Of a stretch of 35,424 bases of DNA, positions 1-8,145 are shown in pieces; position 1 is the first letter of the stretch, and every line of letters begins with the position of its first letter. The notes under the pieces were generated by a model that saw only the letters and a program-made list of their open reading frames with translations, was not told the DNA's origin and made no database searches. Made by a program: the position numbers and the translations under genes. The DNA comes from Moorena bouillonii PNG (GTDB lineage: Bacteria; Cyanobacteriota; Cyanobacteriia; Cyanobacteriales; Coleofasciculaceae): positions 8,165,885-8,201,308 of the forward strand of contig NZ_MKZS01000001.1 of assembly GCF_001942495.1 (NCBI RefSeq). The letters run 5' to 3'.

Positions 1-45
1 GCTATCCATTAGGCAAAAGTAGTCGAAACGGTGATAGAGACTAGG
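1..45 (+). repeat. Left terminal inverted repeat of the IS4-type element
   Basis: It begins GCTATCCATTAGGCAAAAGT and is matched in inverted orientation by 1986-2030, with one mismatch at position 30. It starts at the window edge, so the repeat could extend further left. Confidence 0.85.
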
Positions 46-112
46 ATTTAGGCAAGGATTGGGAGAGGAGTGGTGAGAGCCATTATTAAACTAACAGGGA
101 TTTCCCAAGACT

Positions 113-220
113 GCGGTCGCAAAATCACAAACGCGATCGCAAAATCACAAACGCGATCGCAAAATCACAAACGCGATCGCAAAATCACAAACGCGATCGC
201 AAAATCACAAACGCGATCGC
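113..220 (+). repeat. 20-bp tandem array built on the HIP1 octamer
   Basis: Five tandem 20-mers (121-220), each AAAATCACAAAC followed by GCGATCGC, are preceded by a degenerate first octamer (GCGGTCGC, 113-120). HIP1 (GCGATCGC) is the highly iterated palindrome of cyanobacterial genomes. The copies are identical with no variable spacers, so this is a simple tandem expansion and not a CRISPR array. Confidence 0.85.
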
Positions 221-254
221 CTACGGCAGCAGCTTGCGCTGATCGCACTTAAGT

Positions 255-544
255 AGGGCTTGCTGCACAAGTATGGAAACTATACCAGACAGGGCTTTCA
301 ATCATTTTTACCCTGAAAAAGTGCCAGGATTTTGAGCCCATCGATACAAAAACCTGGCACCATCGTAGGGGAACACTTGGTTATATTCGGAATGTGAGGG
401 AAAAATAAGCATATTTTTCAAGAGCTAGTTTCAGATCCGCAAATTTCCCCAAAGACTTGTGCAGCAAGCGATAGTGAACTCTTAACTTATTACTTATTAC
501 TTATTACTTATTACCCGAATCAATAGACTTATTCAGCAAGCCCT
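255..544. mobile_element. 290-bp MITE nested in the IS leader
   Basis: The ends read AGGGCTTGCTG on the left and its exact inverse CAGCAAGCCCT on the right, with partial similarity continuing inward. The element is flanked on both sides by AAGT (251-254 and 545-548), which fits a 4-bp target duplication. It has no coding capacity. An internal copy of the terminal motif lies at about 455-469 (TTGTGCAGCAAGC), and four TTATTAC heptamers lie at 487-514. It would need a transposase supplied in trans. Confidence 0.6.
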
Positions 545-642
545 AAGTAGGAGCACCCTCACGGGAGTGGACAGGGAGGCATTGGTTATGAGAGTATCAG
601 AGGAAAAAGTCAATCAGGAGATGAAGAAGAACAAATGAAGGA

Positions 643-1962
643 TTGGATCAGCCAGGAAATAAATCCGAAATTTTTCAGGACATACGTCATGCCAAAAGAT
701 TGAGAAAGACACTTGTGGTCTTAAGCGAGCATCCAGGAGAAACAGTACCAAAAGCGAGTGGTAATGCGAGCAACAGCCAAAGTATTTACAGATTTTGGTC
801 AAATGAGAAAGTGACAAGAACACAAATATTGGCTTCACACAAGGAAGGCGTAGTGAGGAGATGTGTGGAAGCAGGAGTAGTGCTGGCAATACAGGACACG
901 ACCGACTTGGAGTATACGACACATGAAGCCACAAAAGGTTTGGGATATATAAATCAGACCCTTCAACAAGGAATTAAAGTTCATAGCTGTATAGCGGTCA
1001 GTGCCAAAGGAAAACCATTAGGACTGCTACATCAACAGAGTTGGACCAGAAAGCACAGGAGTGGTTTGAAAAAAGAACGCAAGAAAAAAGCGATTCAAGA
1101 AAAAGAAAGTTATCGATGGTTAGAGACAGTTAAGGGAGCTGAAGAAGGACTAGCGGAAAAAGCCAAGCTCATACATGTTGCAGATCGTGAGGCTGATATC
1201 TTCGAGTTATTCGCCCAAAAGCGTTCTGCTAATAGCGAATTACTGATTCGAGGAGAGTATAATCGCAGGGTTAAAGAGGAGATGGGATATCTGTTACCGA
1301 TGATTGAACAAAGACCAATTTTAGGTACAATGACCATCAACTTAGAGCGTAATCCCAAACGTCCAGCTCGTCAGGCATCATTACAAATCCGAGGGATAAG
1401 AGTCACTTTGGAAGTGCCTCAACATCATCCCAAACCCCACAATCTCCATCCAGTGGAAATCAACGTACTACTGGTAGAAGAAACTGAGAAACCGGCTGAT
1501 GGTAGTCAACCCATTCGTTGGTTGTTGCTCACAACTCTACCAATTGACGACTTCCAAAAAGCTTGGCAATGCGTGCAGTGGTATAGTTATCGATGGCTCA
1601 TCGAACGCTTTCACTTTACCCTTAAAAGTGGCTGTGGTATGGAAAAACTTCAACTTCAAACTAGAGAGCGTTTACTCAAAGCACTGGCTACTTATAACAT
1701 TGTTGCTTGGCGATTAATGTGGTTAACTTATCAAGCTCGACTTAATCCCGATGCTTCTTGCCAAGTAGTTTTCTCTCCACAGGAATGGAAGCTCAAGCGA
1801 CTTCAATTTCAACCCAAAAACCGCTCGAAAAAACCTCCTACTCTTCGCCAAGCTCTGATGAGCGATTGCACGTTTGGGTGGATTTTTGGCCCGTACCGGA
1901 GATGGCGAACCTGGCTTGAAAACTCTCTGGCGAGGGCTTTCTACCTTTTACCATTTGTTTGA
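643..1962 (+). CDS. IS4-family DDE transposase, Tn5-like, probably frameshifted near its N-terminus
   Basis: This encodes a cut-and-paste transposase that acts on the ends of the surrounding element. The DDE residues are visible: D85 (AIQDTTD), D181 (HVADREAD) and E321 within the diagnostic Y-(2)-R-(3)-E-(6)-K signature (Y314, R317, E321, K328). The open frame begins only at a TTG. A better N-terminus, MKDWISQE, starts at ATG 635 in another frame and would join this frame if one base were restored near 668-675, close to an A/T homopolymer run. Tn5-like transposases normally begin with this W..QE segment followed by the FQDIRHAKRL-type motif, so I infer a one-base deletion that may inactivate this copy. 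Otherwise the protein appears full length (439 residues). Confidence 0.85.
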   Translation: MDQPGNKSEIFQDIRHAKRLRKTLVVLSEHPGETVPKASGNASNSQSIYRFWSNEKVTRTQILASHKEGVVRRCVEAGVVLAIQDTTDLEYTTHEATKGLGYINQTLQQGIKVHSCIAVSAKGKPLGLLHQQSWTRKHRSGLKKERKKKAIQEKESYRWLETVKGAEEGLAEKAKLIHVADREADIFELFAQKRSANSELLIRGEYNRRVKEEMGYLLPMIEQRPILGTMTINLERNPKRPARQASLQIRGIRVTLEVPQHHPKPHNLHPVEINVLLVEETEKPADGSQPIRWLLLTTLPIDDFQKAWQCVQWYSYRWLIERFHFTLKSGCGMEKLQLQTRERLLKALATYNIVAWRLMWLTYQARLNPDASCQVVFSPQEWKLKRLQFQPKNRSKKPPTLRQALMSDCTFGWIFGPYRRWRTWLENSLARAFYLLPFV

Positions 1963-1985
1963 AGGTTCACAACTTGCTTCTACGT

Positions 1986-2030
1986 CCTAGTCTCTATCAC
2001 TGTTTCGACTACTTTTGCCTAATGGATAGC
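1986..2030 (-). repeat. Right terminal inverted repeat of the IS4-type element
   Basis: This is the inverse of bases 1-45 with one mismatch. It lies 23 bp past the transposase stop codon. Confidence 0.85.
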
Positions 2031-2032
2031 TT

Positions 2033-2070
2033 AAAAAAGGGGGGAGCCATAGTCAAAGTCCCCCTTTTTT
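2033..2070. terminator. Bidirectional hairpin terminator candidate
   Basis: AAAAAAGGGGG (2033-2043) pairs perfectly with CCCCCTTTTTT (2060-2070) around a 16-base loop. It gives a GC stem followed by a T-run in either direction. It lies 3' of the minus-strand hlyD-like gene and just outside the IS. A further GGGGGATTTAGGGGGATC run follows, a common interspersed motif in this kind of genome. Confidence 0.55.
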
Positions 2071-2186
2071 AAGGGGGATTTAGGGGGATCTCCGAGTTTG
2101 AAGACACACCCTAGGGGTGGGTTCCTTTTGCCTGTTGCCTGTTGCCTTTTTCGGCAATTCGTGTGTTTACAACCCAGATACAAATG

Positions 2187-3767
2187 CTAAAGTCCTATTC
2201 CCCCCTTCTGCAATTGCTTAAACGGATCAAGAATCAAATCAATAATCCGACGCCGTCTAACAATTACTTCAGCAGATGCAGTATCCCCCGGACGCAAAGG
2301 AATACACTTATTCCCTGAGTCAATGCAGTCTTTTTTCAGGGCAATGTTTAAGCTATACACCGCTATCCTGCCCTGAGGCGTATCCACCTCCTCTGTAGTG
2401 GGAGAAATGCTGGTAATTTCCCCGGCTAGCACCCCATAATCTTGATAGGGATAAGCATCAAACTTCAACTTTACGGGTAGCCCAGTTTTCAAGGAACCAC
2501 TTTCCTGTGTTGTCATCTGGGCCTTGAGACTTAAGGAAGAATTCTCTGGGGCAATTTCTGCCACCATCATTCCTGACTGCACCACTGAACCGGCACCAGG
2601 AATCGGGAAATCAAATATTGTCCCATTTACCGGAGATTTGATCACCCGTTGAGACAACTGAAACCTTAACCCCTCTATCTGACTATTATTCTGAGCAATA
2701 TCAGCCTCAAGTCTAGAAATTTCTGCCTCCATATTTTTAAAATTCTCCTCAGAGCGAAGTATAGCCAATTTCCCGGCTTCGACTAAACCCTGATAACTTT
2801 TCTGTTGCTCCCGTATACGCAATTGCGCCTGTTCAATCTCTGATTCGGTTTGGCGCAAGGTGCGCTCATAAGTACTTTCTCGCTCTGTTAACCGTAACTT
2901 CGCTTGCTCAAGGTCTGATCGGGTTTGTTGATACAACCGTTGCCGATCTTGAGCCATATCTTCCCGGTCTACCAACTGAATTTCCGAAACAATCCCCTCA
3001 TTAAATGCATCTCTAAACCGTGCCACCTCCCGCTTGGCATTTTCCATGCGATTTTCCATTAAATTATAAGCCAGTTGACTATGATCTAGCAATTGCTTGG
3101 CCTGATTTAACTGAGCTAATTGTTCTGTTTTTTGTAAATTATAAGATTTCTTAAGGGCTGCTAATGTTTGTCGCACTTGTTCAACCTGGGCCAACTTCTC
3201 CAACTGCTGGGCTTGATTTTGTTGCTCCTGAGTTTGAAGGGCGATCGCTAACTGATTTTTCATCAGTTTTAACTGATTAAGCTGATTTTGTTGACCTTCC
3301 AATCGCTTTTGGGACTGCTGGAGCTCAGTCTGGACTAAGTCCGATTCTAGTTCAACTAAATTCTGACCAGTTTTTACTGATTCTCCTTCCTTGACATAAA
3401 GTTTAGCTACAGTTCCCATCACAGAGGAATCTAACCGAATCGTCTTATCTTGGGGTTCTAGTCGTCCCCTAGCACTTCCAGTTTCATCGATTTTAAAAAA
3501 CATTGTCCAAGGAACAAGGACACTAATAAATATTACCAATAAATACAACAATCCTCTAGTCCAAGCTTGGGGGAGACTATCGAGAAGTTCTTTGGTAGCA
3601 AAAGACCAATCCTCCCTGGAGTCATCTTTCTTCAAAACCTCTAGCTTAGGAGATATTTTCTGCTTAATCTGTTTAGCATTCTGGAGTTGAGGAGACATTA
3701 AATCCTGTTCAATCTGTTTAGCATCCTGGAGTTGAGTCGCAGTTCTTCCATTCGATGAATTAGTCAT
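2187..3767 (-). CDS. HlyD-family membrane fusion protein (NHLP/bacteriocin-type secretion adaptor)
   Basis: This is the periplasmic adaptor that would link the adjacent C39 ABC transporter to an outer-membrane channel for type I secretion. The 526-residue protein has a cytoplasmic N-terminal tail with two near-identical segments (around QLQDAKQIEQ and QLQNAKQIKQ). One membrane segment follows at roughly 77-97 (LLYLLVIFISVLVPW), then a biotinyl-lipoyl-like half (GTVAKLYVKEGESVKTGQ), a long Q/E/K-rich coiled coil at roughly 140-370, the second lipoyl half (VIKSPVNGTIFDFPIPGAG) and a beta-barrel domain. It is transcribed after the transporter, across a 314-bp gap filled with low-complexity repeats. 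The family call is secure. The specific cargo is inferred. Confidence 0.9.
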   Translation of the reverse strand: MTNSSNGRTATQLQDAKQIEQDLMSPQLQNAKQIKQKISPKLEVLKKDDSREDWSFATKELLDSLPQAWTRGLLYLLVIFISVLVPWTMFFKIDETGSARGRLEPQDKTIRLDSSVMGTVAKLYVKEGESVKTGQNLVELESDLVQTELQQSQKRLEGQQNQLNQLKLMKNQLAIALQTQEQQNQAQQLEKLAQVEQVRQTLAALKKSYNLQKTEQLAQLNQAKQLLDHSQLAYNLMENRMENAKREVARFRDAFNEGIVSEIQLVDREDMAQDRQRLYQQTRSDLEQAKLRLTERESTYERTLRQTESEIEQAQLRIREQQKSYQGLVEAGKLAILRSEENFKNMEAEISRLEADIAQNNSQIEGLRFQLSQRVIKSPVNGTIFDFPIPGAGSVVQSGMMVAEIAPENSSLSLKAQMTTQESGSLKTGLPVKLKFDAYPYQDYGVLAGEITSISPTTEEVDTPQGRIAVYSLNIALKKDCIDSGNKCIPLRPGDTASAEVIVRRRRIIDLILDPFKQLQKGGIGL

Positions 3768-3831
3768 TTGTTCTTTATTATTTGTAATTTTTTATATAGC
3801 AAAAGCAACAGGGAACAGGAAACAGGGAACA

Positions 3832-3894
3832 GGGAGTCGGGAGTCGGGAGTCGGGAGTCGGGAGTCGGGAGTCGGGAGTCGGGAGTCGGGAGTC
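3832..3894. repeat. STRR: nine tandem GGGAGTC heptamers
   Basis: Nine exact copies of a 7-mer lie in the hlyD-transporter gap. Short tandemly repeated repetitive (STRR) heptamers are known from filamentous cyanobacteria. The open frame that runs through here is only a product of the repeat. Confidence 0.9.
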
Positions 3895-3917
3895 AGGAAA
3901 ATCACAACCGTTGCTAA

Positions 3918-4075
3918 TCTAACTCTCCATCTCCCCATCTCCCCACACCTCCCAAACTTCCCACACTTCCCGATCTCCCCATCTCCCCACACTCCCCCAT
4001 CTCCCGATCTCCCCATCTCCCCATCTCCCGATCTCCCCATCTCCCCATCTCCCCACACTTCCCACACTCTCGACA
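3918..4075. repeat. Low-complexity CTCCCCAT/CTCCCGAT tandem tract
   Basis: Degenerate octamer-like repeats (CTCCCCAT, CTCCCGAT, ACACTTCC) fill the rest of the gap between the transporter and hlyD genes. A similar G-rich tract on the opposite strand occurs at 7970-8060. Confidence 0.85.
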
Positions 4076-4081
4076 CAGGGA

Positions 4082-6859
4082 TTACTGGGTTACCGTGACC
4101 TGTTGTTGGTTTAGGTAATAGAAATGTCCGCGCTTTTCCATCAATTCCCGATAAGTTCCACTCTCAATTAATATTCCTCTATCCATCACTAAAATTAAAT
4201 CGGCATTGCGAATTGTTGATAAGCGATGAGCAATTACTAATGTCGTCCGTCCCTTTAAAATTGTATTTAAGTTTCGCTGAATAATTCGTTCTGATTCTGG
4301 ATCTAAATGAGAGGTAGCTTCATCTAAAACCAACAATTTGGGATTGCCCATCAGTGCTCGTGCGATCGCAATCCGTTGTCGTTGTCCCCCGGACAACATT
4401 CCTCCCCCTTCCCCGATCTGAGTGTCATAGCCCATAGGCAAGTCTTGAATAAACTCATGGGCTCCTGCTAATTGGGCCGCTTTCATCACGTGCTCTAAAT
4501 CAGCGGAAGGATGACAGAGGCTAATATTTTCCTGAATGGTTCCCCCAAATAGGAAGGTATCTTGGTCTACCACTCCCATTTGCGATCGCAAGGACTGTGT
4601 CGTTATCGACGTAATATCCAATCCATCAATCAACACCTTACCATCGGTAGGGGGATAAAACCCCAACACCAACTTAGAAATCGTCGTTTTTCCGGAACCA
4701 CTGCGTCCCACTAGGGCTACCATTTGCCCAGGCTTGACCTCAAAACTGAGATTTTCCAGCACATTGGTATCACTGTCATCGTGATAGCGAAAGGTGACAT
4801 TATCAAACCGAATATGACCCTGGAGTTGACCTAAGGTTGCCTTCTCCTGCTGCTGTAAATCCTCCTCCGGTTCGGCATCCAGGACATCATTAATCCGTTC
4901 CACAGAAATTAACACCTCCTGCAGCTTATTCCATACCACCGTCAGGCGTTGGAACGGAGAGGTAAATTTCCCTAGCACCATATTAAAGGCTACCAACTGT
5001 CCAATGGTTAACTGGTCGTTAATCACCAGCGACGCCCCAAACCATAGCAAACCGGTACTTGTCACCGCTTCGAGGGTACCACTCACCATTTGCAGCTGAG
5101 TATTAAACACATGTCCAGAAAACCCAATCTTGATGGATTTATTCAGCAACTCCTCCCAATGCCACCGCACCGTCTGTTCTACCGCCGAGGCTTTCACGGT
5201 TCTTACTCCAGACAGAGCTTCAATCAAATAACTATTCTGCTTAGTACTGGCATAGAAAATTTCCCGAGAAATCCGTCGTAAAAACGGTGCGGTCACCAAT
5301 GCCAAGATCGAAAACGGTGGTACAATCACTAGCGCTAGCACTGCCATCTGCCAGTTGTAGGAAAACATCATGCCCCCATAGATAAAGACAGTGAGCAAAT
5401 CCAGCAGAATCGACAAGGTCTCACCGGTCATGAACTGCTCAATCTTGCGGTTTTCCTGCACCCGTGATACGATGTCTCCTACATAACGAGATTCAAAGTA
5501 ACTCAAGGGCAATCGGAAGGTATGGCGAATAAACCCCACTATCAGCGCCAAATCAATCCTTTTGGCCGTGTGAACCAGCAGATACTGCCGCAACCCTGTC
5601 ATTGCCACCCGGAAGAAGCTAAACAACAGTAATCCCAGTACTACTGTTGTTAAGGTTACCTGTGAGCGCTGCACCACCACCCGGTCTAGAATCAACTGGG
5701 TAAAGATAGGCGTAACCAATCCAAACAGCTGGAGAAATATTGACGCTATCAAGATTTCCACCAACATCAGCCAATGAGGCTTAATTAACTCAAAAAACTG
5801 CCAGATAGATGTAGAGGACGCCTTAGTATCCTTAAACTTTAGGGTTGGTTCCAGTAGCAGGGCATAACCGCTCCAATCCTGATTAAACTCGCGATGGGTG
5901 AGGGTGCGTTGCTCAAGAGCTGGGTCACATACCACCACATGGGTTTTAGTAATCTCATAGACAACAATAAAATGTTTCCCCTCCCAGTGAACAATTGCTG
6001 GTAACTTCTGCTTCGCCAACTCATCGAAACTAGCTTGCACCGGACGAGTGGAAAAGCCAACACTTTCCGCAGCAAAGCACAGTCCTCGCAGGGATGCTCC
6101 ATCCCGGTTGACATTGGCCAACTTCCGCAAGCGATTTAAACTAAACTGCTTGCCCCAGTAGCGAGACACCATCACCAAACAGGCTGCACCACAATCGCTA
6201 GCACTCTGTTGAGCATAAAATGGATAGCGCCTACTCACCCGTTGAAACCAATGTCCAACACGCTGAGCGGGATGGGGAAAGAAAGCTTTCTTGATTTTTT
6301 TCTGGGACTTGGTTTTTTGAGGGGATCCAGAGGTGAAGGGAGTGGCGGAGTGAGCTGAGGTAGGATTTTGCGTTCCCGTAGCGGCTCTTTCAGAGGATCG
6401 CATTTGGCACTGGGAGTCTCGCAATCGTGCTGTATTCCACAAATGGTCTCGGATTTGGGGATAGCGATCCATCAGAGCCAACACCACATCCGCTGGTAAA
6501 AAGCACAGCTTCAAATTCACTGAAGCTCTAGCCAAATAGGGCTCCAAGTCAACTTCTGGGAACAAGGTCAATTCGCCAAAAGACTCCTCAGTTTCCAAGG
6601 TAGTGATTAATTCACCTGCCCCATCTAGTAGTCTCACCTTACCAGCGATAATGATATAGATCCCAGCATTACTATTAGCATTACTATTGGCATTACTATT
6701 GGCATTACTAGTTCCTGCGTGCCAAAACTTGCCCACCTTAGGCTCTTTGAATTGACATCGTTTTAGGACGCGCTGGAATTCTGATGGAGACAGAGAATAT
6801 CCCAGAGTCTTGCTCAATTGTTGAGGAGAAATTATTGGAGCAGATGAACTTTTAACCAT
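4082..6859 (-). CDS. C39 peptidase-containing ABC transporter with N-terminal cNMP-binding-like domain
   Basis: This is an inner-membrane exporter that would cleave leader peptides, usually after a Gly-Gly type site, and pump out the product with the HlyD partner. Domains in order: cyclic-nucleotide-binding-like domain (about 20-150); linker; C39 peptidase (about 213-340) with the catalytic triad visible as C223 (SDCGAAC), H296 (GKHFIVV) and D312 (CDPA); transmembrane domain (about 355-650); ATPase with Walker A GRSGSGKT (717-724), signature LSGGQRQR (821-828), Walker B LLVLDE (841-846) and H877. All catalytic motifs are intact. A Ser-Asn-Ala-Asn tetrapeptide repeat (about 51-65) interrupts the cNMP domain. 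Its start codon overlaps the stop of the upstream HTH gene, so the two are translationally coupled. This architecture is common for cyanobacterial NHLP/Nif11-leader RiPP export. Confidence 0.93.
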   Translation of the reverse strand: MVKSSSAPIISPQQLSKTLGYSLSPSEFQRVLKRCQFKEPKVGKFWHAGTSNANSNANSNANSNAGIYIIIAGKVRLLDGAGELITTLETEESFGELTLFPEVDLEPYLARASVNLKLCFLPADVVLALMDRYPQIRDHLWNTARLRDSQCQMRSSERAATGTQNPTSAHSATPFTSGSPQKTKSQKKIKKAFFPHPAQRVGHWFQRVSRRYPFYAQQSASDCGAACLVMVSRYWGKQFSLNRLRKLANVNRDGASLRGLCFAAESVGFSTRPVQASFDELAKQKLPAIVHWEGKHFIVVYEITKTHVVVCDPALEQRTLTHREFNQDWSGYALLLEPTLKFKDTKASSTSIWQFFELIKPHWLMLVEILIASIFLQLFGLVTPIFTQLILDRVVVQRSQVTLTTVVLGLLLFSFFRVAMTGLRQYLLVHTAKRIDLALIVGFIRHTFRLPLSYFESRYVGDIVSRVQENRKIEQFMTGETLSILLDLLTVFIYGGMMFSYNWQMAVLALVIVPPFSILALVTAPFLRRISREIFYASTKQNSYLIEALSGVRTVKASAVEQTVRWHWEELLNKSIKIGFSGHVFNTQLQMVSGTLEAVTSTGLLWFGASLVINDQLTIGQLVAFNMVLGKFTSPFQRLTVVWNKLQEVLISVERINDVLDAEPEEDLQQQEKATLGQLQGHIRFDNVTFRYHDDSDTNVLENLSFEVKPGQMVALVGRSGSGKTTISKLVLGFYPPTDGKVLIDGLDITSITTQSLRSQMGVVDQDTFLFGGTIQENISLCHPSADLEHVMKAAQLAGAHEFIQDLPMGYDTQIGEGGGMLSGGQRQRIAIARALMGNPKLLVLDEATSHLDPESERIIQRNLNTILKGRTTLVIAHRLSTIRNADLILVMDRGILIESGTYRELMEKRGHFYYLNQQQVTVTQ

Positions 6860-7496
6860 TGGTACTCAGGGTTATCCTATTTGTGTAAGAGAGCATAATC
6901 GGTGAAGAATCAGGTAGAACAGCCGATTGCAAGTCATGAATCATAATGCTAACCCCACTCATCCCATTCTCAGTCGTCTTTGACTGAGCCTTACTGGATT
7001 TTCTCGGTCGAGTGGACAATCCCATCTCTTTGAGCAACCGATTCACATGGCGAGGGGTAATTTCAACCCCCAATTCCTTAGCCAAATGCTTACTCAACCA
7101 ATGAGCTGTCCAGCGCCGAAATGAATAGCCACAGTCCCTAGGACTCTGTTTTACCAGTTCCTGTAACCGTTCAAGATATTGCTCATTAACCGCCTTAGGG
7201 CGACCAATGGGATTATCCTGCCAATTGAGTGCTTGACCAGTCCGAGCCATCAGGATCCAATGCCTAGCTGTCGCTGGGCAACAGCCTAAGGCTTGGCGAA
7301 TTTCAGCTTGAGATTTCCCCTGATCCGCCAGCAGCATAATTTGAATACGCTGACGGTATTTTTCTGATATATCCAATTCCAAACTTTTTTGCAGAAGTTT
7401 TTGTTGAAATGGGGTTAAATATCTCCCTGTAGTACTACCTGCACCCTTTTGGTCAGCTCGTAATTTATCTCGTAATTGATGTCCTAAGATAGCCAT
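6852..7496 (-). CDS. Helix-turn-helix protein of IS630-like transposase ancestry, first gene of the exporter operon
   Basis: This 214-residue protein resembles only the DNA-binding half of an IS630-type transposase. It has a homeodomain-like HTH at about 26-80 (GKSQAEIRQALGCCPATARHWI) and a second winged-helix-like segment at about 95-155 (SFRRWTAHWLSKHLAKELGVEI, then HVNRLLKEMGL). There is no DDE catalytic domain. The C-terminus is short and low in similarity, and the stop overlaps the exporter start (ACCAATGGTTAA). The tight coupling and lack of any transposon ends suggest a domesticated regulator of the operon, though a stable transposase fragment is the alternative. Its function is inferred only. 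Confidence 0.7.
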   Translation of the reverse strand: MAILGHQLRDKLRADQKGAGSTTGRYLTPFQQKLLQKSLELDISEKYRQRIQIMLLADQGKSQAEIRQALGCCPATARHWILMARTGQALNWQDNPIGRPKAVNEQYLERLQELVKQSPRDCGYSFRRWTAHWLSKHLAKELGVEITPRHVNRLLKEMGLSTRPRKSSKAQSKTTENGMSGVSIMIHDLQSAVLPDSSPIMLSYTNRITLSTNG

Positions 7497-8145
7497 AACT
7501 AATGGGTCTGTTGATTATCGCTTCATCCTCAAGTTGACTCGGTCATAGTTTGCCACTTAAAGCTTATATTTTTGATTGGCAAACTAAATTAATTGATAAT
7601 TTAACCTGTGTTAATTGCTTTGGTTGCGGGTTATTTTGCTAAGTAATTAGTCTACATGATTAGTTTAAAATTAGTCTACATATTTTTTTTTATAACTGCT
7701 AAACTTTATGAACAATTCATGAATTTATAGGAACTATTTTGATGACAGTTAGATAGGCTACTTGGATCTACAAATAACAGAAAAAACCGCTATTTTTATA
7801 TAAAAATCATGTTAATCTTGAGGAAGATTCTGTGAAGTTAAACTGAAAACTGCTCAAAATCAACGGATAATATTATTTTTTTTTAATAAACCTCAGCCAT
7901 TTGTATTAAAACCATCAGCTAAATTACTGAAAATAGTGATGTATCCCGGGCGCGGGGGTGTGGGTCTAGAGGGGGGAGTGTGGGAAGTGTGGGAAGTGTG
8001 GGGAGATAGGAAAGTGTGGGCAGATGGGGCAGTGGGCAGTGGGCAGATGGGGGAGAGGGGCATTGTAAATTACCCCAAAACTGAGTTTTATTAAGTTTTG
8101 TATACTAATTAAGGTAGAAGCGAAGGTAGAAGCGATCGCATAATC
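7497..8145. other. AT-rich intergenic region between divergent operons
   Basis: This 649-bp divergent intergenic region must contain the promoters of the exporter operon (leftward) and the lipoprotein operon (rightward). It is very AT-rich to about 7930, then carries a G-rich degenerate tract (GGGAAGTGTGGG, about 7970-8060) and one HIP1 octamer just before the rightward gene. I see no convincing conserved operator or RNA gene. Confidence 0.6.

Larger units (their letters stand above)
1..2030 (+). mobile_element. IS4-family (Tn5/IS50-like) insertion sequence
   Basis: The first 45 bases of the window reappear inverted at 1986-2030 with one mismatch, and a DDE transposase of the Tn5-like branch of IS4 lies between them. 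Forty-five bp is long for inverted ends in this family, so these may be the ends of an older composite element. The left end coincides exactly with base 1, so no target duplication can be checked; this often means that an assembly broke at a repeat. The 640-bp leader before the transposase is unusually long because it carries a HIP1-containing 20-mer array and a nested 290-bp MITE. Confidence 0.75.

Noticed and set aside
113-220. Regularly spaced repeats resembling a CRISPR array
   Set aside because: The 20-bp units are identical throughout, with no unique spacers and no cas genes nearby; this is a tandem repeat.
3792-4076. 94-residue minus-strand open frame
   Set aside because: It consists only of translated tandem repeats (GDGEMGRSGDGE, SRLPTPD) and has no independent support.
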